Positions 60,174 to 64,000 of a stretch of DNA of 64,000 bases are shown here, one piece after another. A program made the position numbers and the translations under genes. Each line of letters opens with the position of its first letter. Position 1 is the first letter of the stretch. The notes beneath the pieces were generated by a model that had not been told where the DNA came from, searched no databases, and saw nothing but the letters and a program-made list of their open reading frames with translations. Location of the stretch: NCBI RefSeq assembly GCF_001523745.2, contig NZ_CP013386.1:186001-250000 (forward strand), written 5' to 3'. The DNA is from Burkholderia mayonis (GTDB lineage: Bacteria > Pseudomonadota > Gammaproteobacteria > Burkholderiales > Burkholderiaceae).

Positions 60174-60978
60174 ACGCATCACCGACCAGGCCGAAGGATT
60201 GCGGCGCCTGCTCGCCGGACGCGCGTCGCGCGTCGTCGCGGTGACGGGCGGACCGTCGGGCGTCGGCTGCACGTCGACGGTCGCGAATCTCGCCGCGGCG
60301 CTGACCGCGCTCGGCAAGGACGTGCTCGTCGTCGACGAGCGCGCGAACGTCCGCTCGATCTCGGCGACGCTGTGCGGCTCGTGGTTGCGCGGCGGCGAGC
60401 CGGTGCGGCACGAGCTCGGATTCGCGATATGCGAGGCGTCGCGGCTCGCGCGCGGCGGCTACAGCGAGACGCAGCTCGCGACGCTCGGCGACGGCGCGGC
60501 GGACATCGTGCTGATCGACGCGCAGCTCGACGCGAACGGCGCGCTGTCGGCGCTCGCGCGCGACGCGCACGACGTGCTCGTCGTCACGCGCGTGTCGGCG
60601 TCGGCGATCACCGAGGCGTACGCGTGCATGAAGCGGCTGCATTACGCGCATGCGCTCGCGCAGTTCCGCGTGCTGACGAATCACGTGCAGAGCGCCGCCG
60701 ACGCGAAGGCCGCGTACGAGAACCTCGCGGGCGTCGCGAGCCGCTATCTGCGGGTGTCGCTGTCGGACGCCGGATGCGTCGCCGCCGATACGCTGATCGA
60801 GCGCGCGCGCGGGCTCGCGCACACGGTGGTGGACGCGTTTCCGTCGGCGGCGGCGGCGCGCGATTACCGGCAGATCGCTGCCGATCTGCTGTATTGGCCG
60901 ATGCGCCCGGGTCCGGGCGTCGGCCGGGTCCGGACGGGAAGTTCGGCGTTTGAACGGGGTGCGGCTCATGCCGCCTGA
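60166..60978 (+). CDS. flhG: MinD-like flagellar number regulator FlhG (FleN) with altered P-loop
   Basis: 270 residues, TTG start inside the flhF end. MinD/ParA fold: VVAVTGGPSGVGCTSTVANL (21-40) in place of the KGGVGKT loop, so both the signature and the P-loop lysine are missing (Pro30, Cys35). Asp57 in VLVVDERANV; Walker B-like IVLIDAQLDA. It is shorter than Vibrio FlhG only at the N-terminus. Expected to control FlhF and flagellar number; ATP binding is doubtful. Confidence 0.88.
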   Translation: MDKRITDQAEGLRRLLAGRASRVVAVTGGPSGVGCTSTVANLAAALTALGKDVLVVDERANVRSISATLCGSWLRGGEPVRHELGFAICEASRLARGGYSETQLATLGDGAADIVLIDAQLDANGALSALARDAHDVLVVTRVSASAITEAYACMKRLHYAHALAQFRVLTNHVQSAADAKAAYENLAGVASRYLRVSLSDAGCVAADTLIERARGLAHTVVDAFPSAAAARDYRQIAADLLYWPMRPGPGVGRVRTGSSAFERGAAHAA

Positions 60979-61002
60979 ACGCCACGACGAAGAGAGGGCA
61001 CG

Positions 61003-61734
61003 ATGTATAACGCTCAAGGCAAGATTTCCCAGGACGAAGTGCTGACGCAATACGCGCCGCTCGTGCGTCGTCTCGGCCTGCAGCTCGTCGCGAAGATGCC
61101 GGCGAGCGTGGACCTCGACGATCTGATCCAGGCCGGCATGATCGGCCTGCTCGACGCGGCGAGCCGTTACAAGGAAGATCAGGGCGCGCAGTTCGAGACC
61201 TACGCGACGCAGCGGATCCGCGGCGCGATGCTCGACGAGCTGCGCAGCAACGACTGGCTGCCGCGCAGCCTGCGCAAGACATCGCGCGAAGTCGAGCACG
61301 CGGTTCACCAGGTCGAGCAGCGGCTCGGCCGCTCGGCGAACGAAACGGAGGTCGCCGCGCATCTGCAGATGCCGCTCGGCGAATACCAGTCGATGCTGCA
61401 GGATCTGCACGGCAGCCAGCTTGTCTATTACGAGGATTTCGACCGCTCGGCCGACGACGAGCCGTTCCTCGACCGCTACCGCGCCGACCACGCCGATCCG
61501 CTGTCCGCGCTGCTCGACGGTCATCTGCGCAGCGCGCTCGTCGATGCGATCGAGCACCTGCCCGAGCGCGAGAAGCTGCTGATGTCGCTGTACTACGAGC
61601 GCGGCCTGAACCTGCGCGAGATCGGCGCGGTGCTCGAAGTGAGCGAGTCGCGCGTATGCCAGCTGCACAGCCAGGCGGTCGCGCGGCTACGCGCGAAGCT
61701 GCGCGAGCAGACGTGGGTCGGCACGGAGAGCTGA
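61003..61734 (+). CDS. fliA: flagellar sigma factor FliA (sigma-28)
   Basis: 243 residues. Regions: sigma2 LIQAGMIGLLDAASRYKEDQ then FETYATQRIRGAMLDELRSN; sigma3 around AVHQVEQRLGRSANETEVAA; sigma4 LPEREKLLMSLYYERGLNLR and ESRVCQLHSQAVARLRAKL. Reads sigma-28 promoters such as those of fliC, motA and the dCache receptor in this window. Held by FlgM (not in the window). Last gene of the flhB operon. Confidence 0.97.
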   Translation: MYNAQGKISQDEVLTQYAPLVRRLGLQLVAKMPASVDLDDLIQAGMIGLLDAASRYKEDQGAQFETYATQRIRGAMLDELRSNDWLPRSLRKTSREVEHAVHQVEQRLGRSANETEVAAHLQMPLGEYQSMLQDLHGSQLVYYEDFDRSADDEPFLDRYRADHADPLSALLDGHLRSALVDAIEHLPEREKLLMSLYYERGLNLREIGAVLEVSESRVCQLHSQAVARLRAKLREQTWVGTES

Positions 61735-61862
61735 GCCGTCCGTGCGACGATCGGGCGCGAAACGGGAAAGCGCGCCGACGAAGCCGGACGAAATGCCGCG
61801 CGCGAGCGGCCGGCCCGCCCGATAGGAAAATTTCGTCTCGATTTGCTACAATCCCACCTCGT

Positions 61863-61996
61863 TTCCGAGGAGCGTTGCGACGGGCCCCGCCCGCCAGGCT
61901 CGGAAATGGTCAACCGAGCGGTGTGTCGGCGCAGTATCGTCGCGTAGCGGCGATCGTTCCTGCCGATGCCGGCCGCTTACTTGAACGGCGCTCACG
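61863..61996 (+). ncRNA. S-adenosylhomocysteine (SAH) riboswitch
   Basis: All conserved blocks of the class are present in order: TCCGAGGAGCGTTGCGACGG, GCCAGGCTCGGAAA and AACGGCGCTCAC. The outer stem pairs GAGCG with CGCTC; TTCCGAG pairs with CTCGGAA. A variable hairpin (CGTCGC/GCGGCG) lies between. It ends about 40 nt before ahcY. SAH binding switches expression on, so SAH hydrolase is made when its substrate accumulates. Confidence 0.93.
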
Positions 61997-62034
61997 TCAC
62001 AATTTTCTAGAACTTTTTTAGAAAGGAGGGCGTG

Positions 62035-63456
62035 ATGAACGCCGCTGTCATCGATTCCAATTCCTCGCAAGATTACGTCGTCGCCGATATCGCGCTTGCC
62101 GGCTGGGGCCGCAAGGAGCTGAACATCGCCGAGACCGAGATGCCCGGCCTCGTGCAGATCCGCGACGAATACAAGGCGCAGCAGCCGCTCAAGGGCGCGC
62201 GCATCGCGGGTTCGCTGCACATGACGATCCAGACGGGCGTGCTGATCGAGACGCTGAAGGCGCTCGGCGCCGACGTCCGCTGGGCGTCGTGCAACATCTT
62301 CTCGACGCAGGATCACGCGGCGGCCGCGATCGTCGAAGCCGGCACGCCCGTCTTCGCGTTCAAGGGCGAGTCGCTCGACGAATACTGGGAGTTCTCGCAC
62401 CGCATCTTCGAATGGCCGAACGGCGAGTTCGCGAACATGATCCTCGACGACGGCGGCGATGCGACGCTGCTCCTCATCCTCGGCGCGAAGGCCGAGCAGG
62501 ACCGCTCGGCGATCGCCAAGCCGACCAACGAGGAAGAAGTCGCGCTCTTCAAGTCGATCGCGCGCCACCTCGACATCGACGCGAACTGGTACTCGAAGCG
62601 CCTCGCGCACATCAAGGGCGTCACCGAAGAGACGACGACGGGCGTGCACCGCCTGTATCAGATGGAAAAGGACGGCCGCCTGCCGTTCCCGGCGTTCAAC
62701 GTGAACGATTCGGTGACGAAGTCGAAGTTCGACAACCTGTACGGCTGCCGCGAGTCGCTCGTCGACGGCATCAAGCGCGCGACCGACGTGATGATCGCGG
62801 GCAAGGTTGCGGTGGTCGCGGGCTACGGCGACGTGGGCAAGGGCTGCGCGCAATCGCTGCGCGGCCTTGGAGCTACCGTGTGGATCACGGAAATCGATCC
62901 GATCTGCGCACTGCAGGCGGCGATGGAAGGCTACCGCGTCGTGACGATGGAATACGCGGCCGACAAGGCAGACATCTTCGTGACGGCGACCGGCAATTTC
63001 CACGTGATCGGCCACGATCACATGAAGGCGATGCGCCACAACGCGATCGTCTGCAACATCGGCCACTTCGATTCGGAAATCGACGTCGCGTCGACCCGCC
63101 AGTACCAGTGGGAAAACATCAAGCCGCAGGTCGACCACATCATCTTCCCGGACGGCAAGCGCGTGATCCTGCTGGCGGAAGGCCGCCTCGTGAACCTCGG
63201 CTGCGCGACCGGCCACCCGTCGTTCGTGATGTCGAACTCGTTCGCGAACCAGACGCTCGCGCAGATCGAGCTGTTCGTGCGCGGCGAGCAGTACGAGAAC
63301 AAGGTGTACGTGCTGCCGAAGCATCTCGACGAGAAGGTCGCGCGCCTGCACCTCGCGCGCATCGGCGCGCAGCTCTCCGAGCTGTCCGACGATCAGGCGT
63401 CGTACATCGGCGTGCCGAAGGCGGGCCCGTTCAAGCCGGATCACTATCGTTACTGA
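62035..63456 (+). CDS. ahcY: adenosylhomocysteinase
   Basis: 473 residues from ATG 62035, with AAAGGAGGG 4 bp upstream; a GTG three bases earlier is too close to it. NAD site [18 protein letters not shown]-terminal [21 protein letters not shown]-terminal KPDHYRY, whose Lys and Tyr complete the cofactor site of the neighbour subunit. Splits SAH to homocysteine and adenosine in the methyl cycle. Controlled by the riboswitch above. Confidence 0.98.
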   Translation: MNAAVIDSNSSQDYVVADIALAGWGRKELNIAETEMPGLVQIRDEYKAQQPLKGARIAGSLHMTIQTGVLIETLKALGADVRWASCNIFSTQDHAAAAIVEAGTPVFAFKGESLDEYWEFSHRIFEWPNGEFANMILDDGGDATLLLILGAKAEQDRSAIAKPTNEEEVALFKSIARHLDIDANWYSKRLAHIKGVTEETTTGVHRLYQMEKDGRLPFPAFNVNDSVTKSKFDNLYGCRESLVDGIKRATDVMIAGKVAVVAGYGDVGKGCAQSLRGLGATVWITEIDPICALQAAMEGYRVVTMEYAADKADIFVTATGNFHVIGHDHMKAMRHNAIVCNIGHFDSEIDVASTRQYQWENIKPQVDHIIFPDGKRVILLAEGRLVNLGCATGHPSFVMSNSFANQTLAQIELFVRGEQYENKVYVLPKHLDEKVARLHLARIGAQLSELSDDQASYIGVPKAGPFKPDHYRY

Positions 63457-63620
63457 TATCTTGATCCGTACCCGGCGCGCGGGCGCCGGGCGGCCGCTCG
63501 CCTGACGTCCGCCGCGCGCGGCGCGTCGGCGGGCGAAGTGCGCCGCCCGACGCGTCGTGCGTTCTCATCTTCCGGGGCGGCCGCACCCGGCCGGATCGTC
63601 AACCGCAGAAGGAGCTTCAC

Positions 63621-63974
63621 ATGACCGTCATCCTGACCTGGATCATCAACGCGCTCGCGCTCTTGATCATCACGTACCTCGTGCCGTCGATCCACATCAA
63701 GAGCTTCGGCACGGCGCTCATCGTCGCGGTCGTGCTGGGCCTCATCAATGCGGTGATCCGGCCGATCCTGATCCTGCTCACGCTGCCCGTGACGATCGTC
63801 ACGCTCGGCCTCTTCATCCTCGTCGTGAACGCGCTGTGCTTCTGGCTCGCGGCGTCGCTGCTGAAGGGTTTCGAAGTGTCGGGATTCTGGTCCGCGTTCT
63901 TCGGTTCGATCCTGTACAGCATCGTGTCATGGCTGCTGTCCGCCCTGATCTTCGGTCAGCGCAACATCGGCTGA
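63621..63974 (+). CDS. small membrane protein, phage holin 4 superfamily (PF04020-like)
   Basis: 117 residues with four membrane segments: VILTWIINALALLIITYLVP, ALIVAVVLGLINAVIRPILI, LPVTIVTLGLFILVVNALCF and SAFFGSILYSIVSWLLSALI. GAAGGAGC precedes the ATG. The PF04020 family is widespread in chromosomes and not evidence of a prophage. It often lies between ahcY and metF in Burkholderiales and may share the riboswitch-controlled mRNA. Confidence 0.85.
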   Translation: MTVILTWIINALALLIITYLVPSIHIKSFGTALIVAVVLGLINAVIRPILILLTLPVTIVTLGLFILVVNALCFWLAASLLKGFEVSGFWSAFFGSILYSIVSWLLSALIFGQRNIG

Positions 63975-63992
63975 CGGGGTGATCCCTGAATC

Positions 63993-64000
63993 ATGAACCC
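63993..64000 (+). CDS. metF: probable start of metF (5,10-methylenetetrahydrofolate reductase), cut by the window
   Basis: Only ATGAACCC is visible (Met-Asn-Pro). The call rests on gene order: ahcY, holin-like gene, metF is usual in this group, and MNP is a common metF start. No sequence proof in this window. Confidence 0.35.

Noticed and set aside
63621..63974. holin as sign of a prophage near ahcY
   Set aside because: The family is common in bacterial chromosomes and no other phage gene is near.

Overview
The window is high-GC betaproteobacterial chromosome. Gene content and order (fliC-fliD-fliT; flhDC-motAB-che; flhB-flhA-flhF-flhG-fliA; ahcY with an S-adenosylhomocysteine riboswitch; paired DUF2844/DUF3443 genes) point to Burkholderia, most likely the B. 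pseudomallei group. The genus is inferred from recognised proteins and gene order; the species cannot be settled by reading alone.

Layout. 1-4.5 kb: end of a membrane protein gene, Rep helicase, a dihaem cytochrome c and a tRNA-Arg(CCG). 4.5-13.5 kb: an integrated island bounded by a 58-bp direct repeat of the tRNA 3' end. It holds a tyrosine integrase, an HTH/excisionase-like gene, iteron-like repeats, gutted remnants of P2-type packaging genes (gpO, gpP, gpQ, partly duplicated), a low-GC beta-trefoil-like cargo gene, a BrnTA toxin-antitoxin pair, a DUF2778 peptidoglycan-targeting protein overlapping a small membrane protein (candidate effector/immunity pair) and an unknown membrane-anchored protein. 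13.5-17.1 kb: three genes that look like one unit: an LPMO/chitin-binding-like protein without signal peptide, a BBE-type flavoenzyme and a small protein resembling nitrile-hydratase-type RiPP leader peptides. 17.5-26.2 kb: a dCache chemoreceptor with an amino-acid-binding motif and its own sigma-28 promoter, an alpha/beta hydrolase, a CsgG/DUF4810/GNA1162 lipoprotein operon, a Tat-type AcpA-like phosphoesterase and a LysE-family exporter.

26.8-61.7 kb is the motility region in three blocks. fliC-fliD-fliT lies on the minus strand; a decayed ISAs1-type element sits between the fliC promoter and rpsU. After housekeeping genes (rpsU, tag, a BadF-type kinase, a HAD phosphatase, aqpZ, an H-NS-like gene, a glycosyltransferase) comes flhDC-motA-motB-cheY-cheA-cheW-tar-cheR-cheD-cheB-cheY-cheZ, then, after four inserted non-motility genes, flhB-flhA-flhF-flhG-fliA. 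FlhDC is the expected master regulator and FliA (sigma-28) the late regulator; sigma-28-like promoters are visible before fliC, motA and the 17.5-kb chemoreceptor. The Tar-like receptor ends in a WETF tail, the docking tag for CheR, encoded by the next gene.

61.8-64 kb: SAH riboswitch, ahcY, a small holin-family membrane protein and probably the first codons of metF.

Most noteworthy: the DUF3443 protein looks like a bacterial pepsin-type aspartic protease; the DUF2778/membrane-protein pair; the serial internal deletions of gpO, gpP and gpQ; a long-range inverted repeat that could mask the flhD ribosome binding site; and an FlhG whose P-loop lacks both signature lysines.
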